A stretch of DNA of 64,000 nucleotides from [Phormidium] sp. LEGE 05292 (lineage in GTDB: Bacteria; Cyanobacteriota; Cyanobacteriia; Cyanobacteriales; Aerosakkonemataceae): the NCBI RefSeq assembly GCF_015207735.1, contig NZ_JADEWG010000001.1:1-64000 (forward strand), written 5' to 3'. Below the pieces are notes generated by a model. That model worked only from the letters and a program-made list of their open reading frames with translations, did no database searches and was not told where the DNA came from. Both the position numbers and the translations under genes were made by a program. Shown one piece after another: positions 26,087 to 35,173 of this stretch (the stretch's first letter is position 1; every line of letters begins with the position of its first letter).

Positions 26087-27421
26087 TTAGGTGTTAATTT
26101 CAATTCTAGCAGATTGCCAATTTTCTAAGGCGGTTTGACAACGTAATCTGACAATTTGATCGGTTTGTTGACCTAATGATTGTTCTAAAATTTTCTGAGT
26201 TTCTGGGGTAGCAATTTGTTGTAAGGAGACGATCGCTGCATAGCGTAATGCCCAATCTTCGACGTTAGATAATGCCCAATTCAGTTTTTCTATGCAACGA
26301 TCGATCGCAGAAATATCGTTTGTTGTGCTGCCGATTTTTCCTAATCCTCTCGCTGCCATTCTTCGCACGCTTCCTTGACAGTGATTGGCTACTTCTATTC
26401 CTACAACTTCGATTAATAAATCGAGGGCGCGAATATCAGCAATTCGAGCTAATGCTTGGATAATAAAACCTTGAACTCCGTGATCTTTACAAGTTAAAAA
26501 AGCAGCGATCAAAGGTTCTACTGTTTCGGTTCCTCTTTGTACTAATGATTCTACTACTGTTGATGAAATGCCTGGATGATTATAGTACAATTTTTCAATT
26601 AAAAAGGCGATCGCTTCCTCATTATTTACAGTAGCTTCCCGATTTTCCGGTAGTAACAATCGATCGATAGCACCCAACAACAAACTTTTTTCTGGTAAAG
26701 ATGTTCCATTCTCTGCTTCTTCTGCAAGCAATGCTTCTAAAATGCGCTTCAAATTCAACAGCTTTAAACTATCAGCAACTTTTGCAGAAATTATCGCTTC
26801 TGCTGCGGTTAAATGTCCGATCGCACCCAAATCAAAAGCAGCTGCCCACCGCAAATATACATTCTCATGACTGAGATTTTGGATCAACCTTTCTATATAT
26901 TGCGGTTCCTGTGTCAATAAATAAAGATATCTCGCTGCGGCACATTGCACCCTCTCCGATCTATCCCGTAAAAAAGGTTCAACTAAAGCCCGTGCTTCCC
27001 ATGCTTGTAAAGTTCCTAAAGCTTCAATTATTGCTTCGTAAGGTTGCGGGGAATTGGATTTTAAAAGACTAATTAAAGCCGGAATTGCTTGTCGATCGCC
27101 AATCGCTGCGATCGCTTGTACCACAGCTTCCCTTAAATTCAAATCTTCACAATCTAAAGCTGTTAATAAATCAGGTAAAGCTTGGGTATTTTTTAACTGT
27201 CCTAAAGCCCTCGCCGCTTGTCTTCTTAAAGGATATCCACCCTGTTTAGTACGATACCGTTCATCCCGCAAAGCTTCACATAAAAAAGGACAAGCTTCCT
27301 GTATTTTATTTTTACCTAACCACCAAGCAGCATAATAACGAGTTTGATTATCATCTCCTGTTAAAGCTGCGATCGCACTTTTTGCCGAATTAATTGGTTC
27401 TGTCGAGTAAGTAGCAGTCAT
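26087..27421 (-). CDS. pecEF: Fused PecE-PecF phycoviolobilin lyase-isomerase
   Basis: 444 residues of HEAT-like repeats. Residues 1 to about 255 read as PecE (RYYAAWWLGKNKIQEAC, GGYPLRRQAARALGQL, LLNLKRILEALL). A linker of about 30 residues follows, and residues from about 285 read as PecF (VEPLIAAF, VGIEVANHCQGSVRRMAARG). The isomerase motif NHCQG, with its essential His and Cys, is intact near residue 345; the next residue is Ser where Asn is usual. PecE/PecF normally act as two separate proteins that attach phycocyanobilin to PecA Cys84 and isomerise it to phycoviolobilin. Here one chain should do both, as in the PecE-PecF-like fusion RpcG of marine Synechococcus. It is last in pecB-pecA-pecC-pecEF, 179 bp after pecC. 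Confidence 0.88.
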   Translation of the reverse strand: MTATYSTEPINSAKSAIAALTGDDNQTRYYAAWWLGKNKIQEACPFLCEALRDERYRTKQGGYPLRRQAARALGQLKNTQALPDLLTALDCEDLNLREAVVQAIAAIGDRQAIPALISLLKSNSPQPYEAIIEALGTLQAWEARALVEPFLRDRSERVQCAAARYLYLLTQEPQYIERLIQNLSHENVYLRWAAAFDLGAIGHLTAAEAIISAKVADSLKLLNLKRILEALLAEEAENGTSLPEKSLLLGAIDRLLLPENREATVNNEEAIAFLIEKLYYNHPGISSTVVESLVQRGTETVEPLIAAFLTCKDHGVQGFIIQALARIADIRALDLLIEVVGIEVANHCQGSVRRMAARGLGKIGSTTNDISAIDRCIEKLNWALSNVEDWALRYAAIVSLQQIATPETQKILEQSLGQQTDQIVRLRCQTALENWQSARIEINT

Positions 27422-27443
27422 AAAAATTGTTGATTATTATTAG

Positions 27444-27600
27444 GGACTAGGGACTAGGGATTGGGTATTGGGAAATTTTTTTTACCTGAAATTTGGGTTT
27501 TCAGTTATTAATGATATCTAGATAAGGGAAAAGGAACATCCCAATCACCCATTACCTATCACCAATTCCCAGTCCCCAGTCCCCAGTCCCCAATCACCAA
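27444..27600. repeat. GGGACTA / CAGTCCC tandem repeats between pecC and pecEF
   Basis: Repeated GGGACTAG units at 27444-27465 and repeated CCCAGTC units at 27568-27590 flank an AT-rich middle. The two tracts are opposite in sense and could pair in the transcript. The same heptamer family recurs at 48834-48850 and 60358-60385. No gene is present in the gap. Confidence 0.6.
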
Positions 27601-28440
27601 TTACTGAGCAGGTGTAATGCTGACAATTTTGCCGCCCCGCTTATGAATTTCTTGGAATTTTTCTGACAATTGATCGAAGGGTACAGAATAGACTTGGCGA
27701 CTGCGACGCACTGCAACTTTTGTACCAACTCCGCCCACAATTACTTCTACCAAATATACGCGAGCATCTCCTCTGGTGGGAGCACTACGTAAAGTCCCCG
27801 CACTGCTAGCAATACTTCTGGTAGTAACTGTTGGTGGAGTAATACCATTTGCCAAATTCATGGAAATTCGCATCCGCAGTTTGGAATCTTTGCCTCCATA
27901 CTGAGCATTATCGCTATTTCCATTTCCCCGATATAGGCTAAACAAACGGTTAAAGCCTACGGTTTTTTGTCCGGCAATTGATTTAAATCCCCGATAATAA
28001 GGAACGGTATAATCACCAAAAGCAGAGTCATATTCTGGGCTATAAATGTAAGAATCTATTTCTGCTTCGTAGCCCTGAGAAGCATAAATATCAACGTGAT
28101 ACGCAATCTCTGATTGATCGTAAGGAGCGCGTCCCAATAAGTGCTTATAATTCAATTCGATGAACCGCACTTGGGATTTATTGTAGAAAAAGCGCTCTTT
28201 GTAAAATTCCGATTTAGCTAAAATTGCAATAAATTGCCGCACATTAATGCTGCCATTTCTTAACAAAGCTTCGGCGCTAGAAAATACACCACTGGTGTAA
28301 ACTCTTTCCCGTCCGAAAACGTGCTCGTAAGCAGCGCGAAAAACTTGTTGCAACTCATCTTCTGTCCAATTGCGACGCAGTTCAAATTTCTTACCAACTG
28401 CGCCGCTAATGCCTAAGCGATCTTCCGTTAAAAGACTCAT
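27601..28440 (-). CDS. pecC: Phycoerythrocyanin rod linker PecC
   Basis: 279 residues, the usual length for PecC. The N-terminal phycobilisome linker domain (about 18-150, core [14 protein letters not shown] and [10 protein letters not shown]) sits inside the phycobiliprotein hexamer. A Ser/Thr-rich hinge (about 195-220) leads to a C-terminal CpcD-like cap (about 225-277, [20 protein letters not shown]). It links phycoerythrocyanin hexamers to the distal end of phycobilisome rods. It follows pecA after 273 bp that are filled with inverted and tandem repeats. Confidence 0.93.
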   Translation of the reverse strand: MSLLTEDRLGISGAVGKKFELRRNWTEDELQQVFRAAYEHVFGRERVYTSGVFSSAEALLRNGSINVRQFIAILAKSEFYKERFFYNKSQVRFIELNYKHLLGRAPYDQSEIAYHVDIYASQGYEAEIDSYIYSPEYDSAFGDYTVPYYRGFKSIAGQKTVGFNRLFSLYRGNGNSDNAQYGGKDSKLRMRISMNLANGITPPTVTTRSIASSAGTLRSAPTRGDARVYLVEVIVGGVGTKVAVRRSRQVYSVPFDQLSEKFQEIHKRGGKIVSITPAQ

Positions 28441-28468
28441 GTTTTATGCTCCATTAAAAAACGTTTTT

Positions 28469-28575
28469 GTCATTGGTCAATTGTCATTTGTCTTTTGTGA
28501 TTTGTCATTTTTAATTAATTGTGGATTAATCACTAATGACAAACAACTAATGACAAATAACTAATGACCAATGAC
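28469..28575. repeat. Long imperfect inverted repeat between pecA and pecC
   Basis: 28469-28490 (GTCATTGGTCAATTG...) pairs with 28554-28575 (...AATGACCAATGAC), continued inward by further GTCATTTG / CAAATGAC-like units. Transcribed as RNA it forms a long hairpin between pecA and pecC and could act as a processing site or attenuator that keeps linker expression below that of the subunits. It belongs to the common TTGTCATTTGTC dispersed repeats. Confidence 0.65.
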
Positions 28576-28659
28576 TAAGAACGAGTTAGTGCAGTGACAG
28601 GAGGAGCGAGTTTTGCAGATAATTTCTTGGTTAAGAGACAAGGATCGAGGCTAAAAACC

Positions 28660-28707
28660 TTCTTTCCTTCTTTCCTTCTGCCTTCTGCCTTCTGCCTTCT
28701 GCCTTTT
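28660..28707. repeat. CCTTCTG heptamer tandem repeat
   Basis: Units CCTTCTT and CCTTCTG are repeated about six times directly after pecA. A shorter array of the same heptamer lies at 29319-29340 directly after pecB. These are typical cyanobacterial short tandemly repeated repetitive sequences. Confidence 0.75.
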
Positions 28708-28713
28708 TTTGTG

Positions 28714-29202
28714 CTAGCTTAGTGCGTTGATGGCGTAGTTGAGGTAAATGTTGGCTTCACCTGCGGCATCACCAGACAAACCATGATTATCACGAACGAA
28801 TTCTAATGCTGCAACATACCAGCTGGGAGACAATCCCAAAGCAGCGTTGAATTCTTTCACACCTGCTAATACATATTCATCGAGTGGCCCTGTACCACCG
28901 ACAACACAGCAGTAGCTAATGGTACGCAGGTAGTGGTCAATATCCCGTACACACTTGTTTTTGCCTTCTTGGGTAGAAGCATATTGTGGCCCTTGCATTT
29001 GGGTGGTGTAAGGGAACTTTTGATACACATGGTTAGCAGCTGCTTCTGCCCACTTTTTGCCATTATTGTTAAATGCTTTGGCAGCTTCTAGTCCAGCACG
29101 GGCACGGTTAAAGCGACCGAAAATCGCTTGCACTTCGGTGTTGCTGAGGTAAGCGCCACGAGAATCTGCTGCTGCAATTGCTTCTGTGATCGGGGTTTTC
29201 AT
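28714..29202 (-). CDS. pecA: Phycoerythrocyanin alpha subunit
   Basis: 162 residues, globin-like phycobiliprotein. Cys84 ([14 protein letters not shown]) is the chromophore site, where phycoviolobilin is attached by PecE/PecF. The segment [20 protein letters not shown] and the SYCCVVGG stretch distinguish it from CpcA, whose equivalent lacks the tandem cysteines and the KKW motif. It pairs with PecB to form (alpha-beta)6 hexamers at rod tips that absorb green-yellow light. A GAGGAGAAG ribosome site precedes the ATG. It lies 139 bp after pecB. Confidence 0.94.
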   Translation of the reverse strand: MKTPITEAIAAADSRGAYLSNTEVQAIFGRFNRARAGLEAAKAFNNNGKKWAEAAANHVYQKFPYTTQMQGPQYASTQEGKNKCVRDIDHYLRTISYCCVVGGTGPLDEYVLAGVKEFNAALGLSPSWYVAALEFVRDNHGLSGDAAGEANIYLNYAINALS

Positions 29203-29341
29203 GATATCTTTCTTCTCCTCAATGCTTTGATTAAGCTGTGGTGTAATCTGAGGTGTGTAACTTAAATTCGATTCATTGTGCAGGATGGCAGATGAAAAAG
29301 GCTAATAAACCTTTCCTTACCTTCTGCCTTCTGCCTTCTTA

Positions 29342-29860
29342 CTAGGCAACTGCGCCAGCAGCTCGATCGAAATAACCAGCCAATTCTGACATTATGGCGC
29401 TGCAATCTCCTTTGGTAATTCCATTGGAATCGTTAGCAATTTGAATTGCCGCATCTTTCATTTTTTGGATGCCTTTAGCAACAGTACCACCAGGAGTTCC
29501 TAAAGCTTGATAGGTTTCGCGCAAACCATTTAAGCAACGGTCATCCATTGCGCTGGCATCGCCCGCTAGTACTGAGTAGGTGACATAGCGTAAAATGAAT
29601 CCTAAGTCACGAATGCAAGCAGCTTGGTTGCGGTTGTGGAAGCAAGCACCACCAGGGCCAAATACTTGGGGTTCTTCTGCAACTAATGCGCGATAAGCAT
29701 TAGCGGTGATGGTGGAAGCGTTGCTGGTGAGGCGGTTAACTACGTCCAAGCGCTTGTTGCTTTCGGCAACCATGTTGGACAAAGCATTTACTTGATCGTC
29801 GCTTAGGTAAGCACCTTTCTTATCAGCTTGATCAACTACTCTGGAGAAAGCGTCGAGCAT
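29342..29860 (-). CDS. pecB: Phycoerythrocyanin beta subunit
   Basis: 172 residues with both phycocyanobilin cysteines in place: Cys82 ([11 protein letters not shown]) and Cys153 (KGDCSAIM). Residue 72, methylated Asn in CpcB, is Ala here (PGGACFH), in line with a PecB rather than CpcB identity. [20 protein letters not shown] is the family core. AGGAGA precedes the ATG. It is first in the pecB-pecA-pecC-pecEF unit; the promoter lies in 29861-30170, shared with the divergent OmpR-type regulator. No cpc gene adjoins, unlike the pec-cpc arrangement known from some Nostocales. Confidence 0.94.
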   Translation of the reverse strand: MLDAFSRVVDQADKKGAYLSDDQVNALSNMVAESNKRLDVVNRLTSNASTITANAYRALVAEEPQVFGPGGACFHNRNQAACIRDLGFILRYVTYSVLAGDASAMDDRCLNGLRETYQALGTPGGTVAKGIQKMKDAAIQIANDSNGITKGDCSAIMSELAGYFDRAAGAVA

Positions 29861-30176
29861 TTTTTTTAATCTCCTAAGTTGCTTAGGTTTTATAAATTGC
29901 GGCTGTCAAAATTTCAGCTTGAGTAGAACCTTACCTTCCGAAAGTAAAAAAATTGGTGAGGAAACGGTAAAGAAATCGGAAAGATTGTAACGAATTGAGT
30001 AATTTGTTACAAACGGAAACAAAGACTTGAGTTAATATTACAAGTTTTTGTAAAAAATCTTAACTTTTATTGCGAATGTTTAGCCAAAATAATGTCCACC
30101 AAAGAAGGTAAGATTTTCTCAACTGCCGAACTCTTGCTGCCAAAAGGTTATTAATTTTGGCGAAAAATTTGTGCTT
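29861..30176. promoter_or_regulatory. Divergent promoter region pecB / OmpR-type regulator
   Basis: A 310-bp AT-rich region between divergent genes. It contains no ORF. I cannot assign -35/-10 boxes with confidence. A purine tract CTTAGGAGATT lies 8-18 bases before pecB and is its ribosome-binding site. Confidence 0.5.
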
Positions 30177-30854
30177 ATGAGGATTCTTCTGGTTGAAGAT
30201 GATTTGCGCCTTGCGGAAACGTTAGCAGAAGCACTGACCGATCAGCGCTATGTTGTTGATGTGGTGAGTGATGGGGAATCAGGATGGGAACAAGTCAAGG
30301 TACTCAATTATGACTTGATGCTTTTAGATTTGATGTTGCCAGAGTTGGATGGGGTGAGTCTTTGTCAGCGTTTGCGATCGCACGGTTACAGTATGCCTGT
30401 ACTCATGCTCACCGCTTGTGATACCGTCACAGATAAAATCAATGGCTTAGATGCTGGTGCAGATGATTACGTTGTTAAACCTGTAGATTTAGGCGAATTA
30501 TTTGCCAGAGTTCGCGCTTTATTGCGGCGAGGAAATTCCTGTTCAGCTCCAATTTTAGAATGGGGAAATCTGCGTTTAGATCCGAGTACTTACGAAGTGA
30601 GTTATGGAGATAAACCCCTACATTTAACTCCTAAAGAATACAGCTTGTTAGAATTATTGCTCAGAAGTGGTCGGCGTGTTCTCAGTCGCAGCGTGATCAT
30701 TGAACACATTTGGTCTTTGGAAGCACCCCCAGAAGAAGATACAGTGAAAGTGCATATTAGGAGTTTGCGGCAAAAATTAAAAGCTGCGGGTGCGCCAGAT
30801 AATTTAATCGAAACAGTTCACAGCATGGGTTATCGTTTGCGACAATTAACCTAA
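30177..30854 (+). CDS. OmpR/PhoB-family response regulator
   Basis: A GTG at 30171 is in frame, but the ATG at 30177 (MRILLVEDD) fits the family, giving 225 residues. The receiver has an intact acidic pair, phospho-acceptor D51 (LMLLDLMLP), Thr (MLTAC) and Lys (VVKPVD). A winged-helix domain follows (about 125-223, HLTPKEYSLLELLL and DTVKVHIRSLRQKL). It is a functional two-component activator or repressor of the RppA/NrsR-like cyanobacterial type. No cognate kinase is adjacent. Its position back to back with pecB makes the pec promoter a plausible target, by inference. Confidence 0.9.
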   Translation: MRILLVEDDLRLAETLAEALTDQRYVVDVVSDGESGWEQVKVLNYDLMLLDLMLPELDGVSLCQRLRSHGYSMPVLMLTACDTVTDKINGLDAGADDYVVKPVDLGELFARVRALLRRGNSCSAPILEWGNLRLDPSTYEVSYGDKPLHLTPKEYSLLELLLRSGRRVLSRSVIIEHIWSLEAPPEEDTVKVHIRSLRQKLKAAGAPDNLIETVHSMGYRLRQLT

Positions 30855-31054
30855 ATTTATTAAATATTCCAGAATTAGCAACCGCAAATAATCTAGCATC
30901 CGAATATAAGCTTTAGTTTTTCTGTATTCTTCATTTGTTGTCTAATAGAATTTAGCGATCGCTAAAACATCCAATACTCGCATAGTTTTTAATTGCTCAA
31001 TTGCTTCCTGTTCATTTTAACTGTATTTACTTTATATAAGCACAAGTTTATAGT

Positions 31055-32350
31055 CTAATTAAAACTGTGCTTAATAAAAGATACATCGACTGCACCAAAA
31101 TTTGTTACCAAAGCCACATTTAAATTTTCCAAAGATTGCACTAACCACCGTAAATCTTCTACTGTTTGCGATTCATAGTAACTAAATAAGATAGAAAATC
31201 TTCTTTCTAAAAGTGGCTTAACTTTGTTGGAGAGCAAAGCTATTTTTAGTAATAGTCCGATCGTTCGACGGGGGCCAAGATTAGCCACCAAATCGAGAAA
31301 TAAATAATAGTTGGGATTGGCGGGACTTTCTACCAAAAAGTTGAATAGTTCGCTACAAGTCTGCATAATTAAAACTTCATTTAATTTTTGGGAATCTTTG
31401 TCTGAAAATAAGTTTTTTAAATGCTGGTGAAGTCGATTATTAAATTGATGCTTGCCATATTTCGGCTCGACAGAATCAATTAGATAATCGTACAAGTATG
31501 ATTTAAACCCTCGGTAATTTTTATGTTGGCTAGCTTGAGAAAGAAAATCCTGAGCTAAGTCGCGATAAGTGTAAGAGTCTTTGACTTTACCAACAAATTC
31601 TTGGAGAGCAAGGTAAAGTTTTTCATCAGTTAATAAAGTAGGATTTTTCATCGGTTTGATGATTTTATCTCCAATTTCTGAATCAATTTGCTTAGCGGTT
31701 TTCACTTGTCTTAAAAGGTAAAGTGTATATTGAGAAAGACTAATTTCAATTTGTTTTTGTCTCTGTTTCTGAATTTCCTGAACTGTTTGTTTTTGCAAGG
31801 AAGGACTTTCTACATCAAGCAAACAATGATCGTATAAAAACGGATAGCGAGAAATTAACTGACCTAACGGATATTTCGCTTCTTGATTAACTGTGACAAT
31901 TCGGGGAGTCAATGCGGGAACTAAACGTCGTAAGATTTTGTACTCTTCACTTTGAGTAAAGTTAGAGGTTAATTCTTGCAAACGTTGCACTAGGCGAGAA
32001 CGGCTAGCAATTCCCGTAAATCTAGAGGATGAATTTTCAAATAGTTCTATTAATTCGCCGATCGCATTTTTACTTTTTGGCTGCATTTGCCAACGATTGA
32101 TTAAAATGTAGCAGCAACGGCTAATAATATAATTGAATTGTTGCTGACTTTCTAAATTAACAATTATTTTATATAAAGCTTCCTCAATATCCCTTTCTGG
32201 ATAACCAATGCCATCAATAAATAATTGGTGGAAGCGTTCGATAATTTCTGCTGATTGTTCATTTTGAACACAGTTAATTAGATGATCGTAAATTATTTGC
32301 TCATTGCTGTTTTTCATTTGATGATTATTCTTATTTTTGACTAATTCCAT
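31055..32350 (-). CDS. Conserved cyanobacterial protein of unknown function
   Basis: 431 residues, predicted soluble and nearly all alpha-helical, with segments such as RCCYILINRWQMQPKSKNAI and DLVANLGPRRTIGLLLKIAL that look conserved rather than random. I do not recognise a characterised family. It has no signal peptide, membrane helix or catalytic motif, and its alternating leucine-rich helices resemble an alpha-solenoid scaffold. It stands alone: a 200-bp gap separates it from the OmpR-type gene and about 775 bp from the next gene. The start could also be the ATG 11 codons in (MKNSNEQ). Confidence 0.75.
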   Translation of the reverse strand: MELVKNKNNHQMKNSNEQIIYDHLINCVQNEQSAEIIERFHQLFIDGIGYPERDIEEALYKIIVNLESQQQFNYIISRCCYILINRWQMQPKSKNAIGELIELFENSSSRFTGIASRSRLVQRLQELTSNFTQSEEYKILRRLVPALTPRIVTVNQEAKYPLGQLISRYPFLYDHCLLDVESPSLQKQTVQEIQKQRQKQIEISLSQYTLYLLRQVKTAKQIDSEIGDKIIKPMKNPTLLTDEKLYLALQEFVGKVKDSYTYRDLAQDFLSQASQHKNYRGFKSYLYDYLIDSVEPKYGKHQFNNRLHQHLKNLFSDKDSQKLNEVLIMQTCSELFNFLVESPANPNYYLFLDLVANLGPRRTIGLLLKIALLSNKVKPLLERRFSILFSYYESQTVEDLRWLVQSLENLNVALVTNFGAVDVSFIKHSFN

Positions 32351-32613
32351 GTTCTCTATTGACTATTAAAAATTGATCTTTTTGGGGACTGAATTCTGTT
32401 TTGTCACCTGAAAAAAAATTTTTTGTTTTGCACCCTTAATAAATGCGACTTATTCAGACGAGCTAAAGCTAGCTGAAAAATTCAGCAGGATAAAATTACG
32501 ATTTTTTTCATTTTTCCTGAGCTAGTTGTAGATGCGTAGATTAACTATTAAATGACCCTGGTGTTTTACCGCAAAACTTGAACTAATTTTATTTTTGATG
32601 ACTGTCCTTTGGT

Positions 32614-32638
32614 AAAACTTACTAATTTAGTAAGTTTT
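32614..32638. promoter_or_regulatory. Perfect 25-base palindrome in a 775-bp gene-free gap
   Basis: AAAACTTACTAA at 32614-32625 and TTAGTAAGTTTT at 32627-32638 are perfect inverted repeats separated by one base, so it is more like a protein-binding operator than an RNA hairpin. The whole gap 32351-33125 otherwise shows no gene. A strong AAGGAGGAG purine box at 32862-32870 is followed by an in-frame stop within about 13 codons. Confidence 0.4.
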
Positions 32639-33125
32639 ATGGAACGAATTTAAGTTTTACTAGAGTTTGAGCTATTTTGCAAGAATCGTCACGAATTGGT
32701 TGCCAATCCTTTGATTTATCCTGCTTTTGTCTGCCAATAATTATACAAGTTTTGACAACTTTTTTGTGAAGTATATTTCATTTTTTCATCTAAAATCAGG
32801 TATTTAATGCGTCTTTGAAATAACAATAACATCTATTTGACTGTTCTGCCAAGAAATATATTAAGGAGGAGCGACAATTTTCCCTTTATCTGACAACTGC
32901 AATACTTTGAGGTAATCATTAACCAAGCACTCTTAAGTTTATTTCACCGATCGCCAACTTTAAAAATACGTAAACGAGAAATTGATAAGGTACAAATTTT
33001 ACTGAAACAACCCTTATTGAAAATTATGAAGAATATGTAATTTTAAATTAAAAAAGTTGTAAAATTTACGATATCTCCTGAATAATGAAGAAAATTCTTT
33101 CTTAGACAGCGAATTAGGAGCATTT

Positions 33126-33410
33126 ATGTCACTCATAGAACTAATTGTTTTGTTGGTAATTGCGGCGATTTGTGGCAGTCTTGGACAAACATTAGTTGGT
33201 TACTCGGCTGGGGGCTGTTTAGCATCCATAATTGTCGGTATTATCGGAGCTTACATTGGGCTGTGGGTAGCAAAGGAATTTCATTTGCCTGTTTTTTATG
33301 CTTTAAATATTGGGGGTAAACCTTTTCCGATAATTTGGTCTGTTATTGGTTCAGCAATTTTTGCAGTTGTGCTGGGTCTAATTAATAAATTACTGAGAGG
33401 AAATAGGTAA
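33126..33410 (+). CDS. GlsB/YeaQ/YmgE-family membrane protein
   Basis: 94 residues with three hydrophobic segments (about 4-20, 28-48, 66-88) and the family's glycine-rich core (GQTLVGYSAGGCLASIIVGI, GAYIGLWVA). TAGGAG lies 6 bases before the ATG. The family (transglycosylase-associated / GlsB) is stress-induced in many bacteria, but its molecular role is unsettled. It is 66 bp before the carboxypeptidase gene in the same direction, so cotranscription is possible. Confidence 0.85.
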   Translation: MSLIELIVLLVIAAICGSLGQTLVGYSAGGCLASIIVGIIGAYIGLWVAKEFHLPVFYALNIGGKPFPIIWSVIGSAIFAVVLGLINKLLRGNR

Positions 33411-33476
33411 TTGGATTTGAAGTATGTTTTGCTAAGTTGCGTCAAACTATAATCAATAACGATACAATACCCAACC

Positions 33477-35000
33477 ATGCAAACTCTGCAAAAGATAGAA
33501 CCGAAACTCCAAGAGCTAAAAACTCGCCTGATTGAAATTAAAGATATTGAATCAGCTGCCGCTGTTTTGTACTGGGATCAGGCGACTTATATGCCTCCTG
33601 GAGGTGCAGCCGCCAGAGGTAGGCAAATAGCAACTCTCAGACAAATCGCCCATGAAAAGTTTACCGATCCGGCTATTGGCGAATTGTTAGAAAATTTACG
33701 TCCTTATGAAGAAAGTCTTTCATACAATTCGGATGAAGCAAGTTTAATCCGGGTGACTCGGCGTTTGTACGATCGCGCCCTGCAAGTACCCGCCCAATTT
33801 ATGGCAAAATTCTCTTTACATCGGGCACAGTCTTATGGCGCATGGGCGAAAGCACGACCGGAAAATAACTTTGCGGCTGTACAACCATATTTAGAAAAAA
33901 CCCTCGAATTGTCTCAGGAATATGCTAACTTTTTTCCCGGTTATGAACATATTGCCGATCCGTTAATTGATGGGGTTGATTATGGGATGAAAGCGGCTGG
34001 TTTGCGATCGCTTTTTGCCCAACTACGCCAAGAACTTGTTCCCATCGTCGAAACTATTACTTCCCAAACTCCCGCTGATGATTCTTGTTTACAGCAACAT
34101 TTTCCTGAAGCAGAACAAATTGCTTTTAGTCTCAAAGTAATTGAAAAAATCGGTTACGATCTTCACCGAGGAAGACAGGATAAAACCTTACATCCCTTCA
34201 TGACTAGCTTTTCCATTGGTGATGTGAGAATTACCACTCGCGTTTACGAAAATCACCTTGGTCAAGCATTATTTAGTGCAATTCATGAAACTGGTCATGC
34301 GATGTATGAACAGGGGATTAATTCAGAATTTGAAGGTACACCTTTAGCTGACGGTACATCTTCGGGAGTGCATGAAAGTCAATCTCGATTGTGGGAAAAT
34401 TTAGTGGGGAGAAGTCGCGGATTTTGGCAATATTTTTATCCGCAATTACAAGAATTTTTTCCTAATCAATTAGGTAATGTTTCTCTAGAAAGATTTTATC
34501 GAGCAATTAATAAAGTAGAGCGATCGCTAATTCGTACCGACTCCGACGAAGTTACTTACAATCTTCATGTAATGATTCGGTTTGATTTAGAATTAGCCAT
34601 GTTAGAAGGGAAACTTGCTGTCAAAGACCTTCCTGAAGCTTGGAACGATCGCTACAAATCTGACTTAGGAATTGTTCCTCCTAATAATAGCCAAGGCGTG
34701 ATGCAAGACGTACATTGGTACACAGGCAGGATTGGCGGAATGTTCCAATGCTATACTTTAGGTAACATTATGAGTTCCCAATTTTTTGCCGCAGCACTCA
34801 AAGCCCATCCAGAAATTTCGACTCAAATTCAGCAGGGTAATTTTAGTACTCTCCTCAATTGGTTACAAAAAAATATCTACGATCATGGTTCCAAATATAC
34901 CACTGCTGAATTAATTCAACGAGTAACTGGTAGCAGCTTGAGCATTGAACCATTTATTAGTTACATCCGTAACAAATACGGCGAAATTTACAACTTATAG
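33477..35000 (+). CDS. M32 metallocarboxypeptidase (carboxypeptidase Taq type)
   Basis: 507 residues, typical for family M32. The zinc motif HETGH is at residues 270-274 (AIHETGHAMYEQG). The downstream ESQSRLWENLVGRS supplies the third zinc ligand, and the R-Y/GRIGGMFQCYTLG region is also family-typical. It removes C-terminal residues (not Pro) from peptides in the cytoplasm, as part of protein turnover. It follows the GlsB-type gene by 66 bp and precedes sucrose synthase by 173 bp. Confidence 0.93.
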   Translation: MQTLQKIEPKLQELKTRLIEIKDIESAAAVLYWDQATYMPPGGAAARGRQIATLRQIAHEKFTDPAIGELLENLRPYEESLSYNSDEASLIRVTRRLYDRALQVPAQFMAKFSLHRAQSYGAWAKARPENNFAAVQPYLEKTLELSQEYANFFPGYEHIADPLIDGVDYGMKAAGLRSLFAQLRQELVPIVETITSQTPADDSCLQQHFPEAEQIAFSLKVIEKIGYDLHRGRQDKTLHPFMTSFSIGDVRITTRVYENHLGQALFSAIHETGHAMYEQGINSEFEGTPLADGTSSGVHESQSRLWENLVGRSRGFWQYFYPQLQEFFPNQLGNVSLERFYRAINKVERSLIRTDSDEVTYNLHVMIRFDLELAMLEGKLAVKDLPEAWNDRYKSDLGIVPPNNSQGVMQDVHWYTGRIGGMFQCYTLGNIMSSQFFAAALKAHPEISTQIQQGNFSTLLNWLQKNIYDHGSKYTTAELIQRVTGSSLSIEPFISYIRNKYGEIYNL

Positions 35001-35173
35001 GATAAAGTTGAGTGGTATCAGCATTCGGTTAAAAAATTTACGTTTAAGCTTATAAATTGTGACTTGAATGCTTTTACCCTTAACTTTCTTTCAACATTAA
35101 TCATACTTACGATACATGAATTGCCCGTAACAATATGTGGCTTAATAAAAGAAGTAAGTTAAAGGAAGGTACT

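Noticed and set aside
26087-27421. A phycocyanin CpcE/CpcF lyase pair instead of PecE/PecF
   Set aside because: The NHCQG isomerase motif and the RYYAAWWLGKN start are of PecF and PecE type, and the neighbours are pecA, pecB and pecC.
28660-28707. Possible pecA terminator
   Set aside because: The CCTTCTG array is followed by a T-run, but there is no self-complementary stem within it; it is a tandem repeat.
28714-29202. cpcA rather than pecA
   Set aside because: The [20 protein letters not shown] segment and the tandem-cysteine SYCCVVGG differ from CpcA and match phycoerythrocyanin alpha as I recall it.
32862-33040. Possible small gene after the AAGGAGGAG box, ending ...LLKIMKNM
   Set aside because: No start codon fits the box, the frame stops after about 13 codons, and the later open stretch of about 48 codons has no start or recognisable homology.
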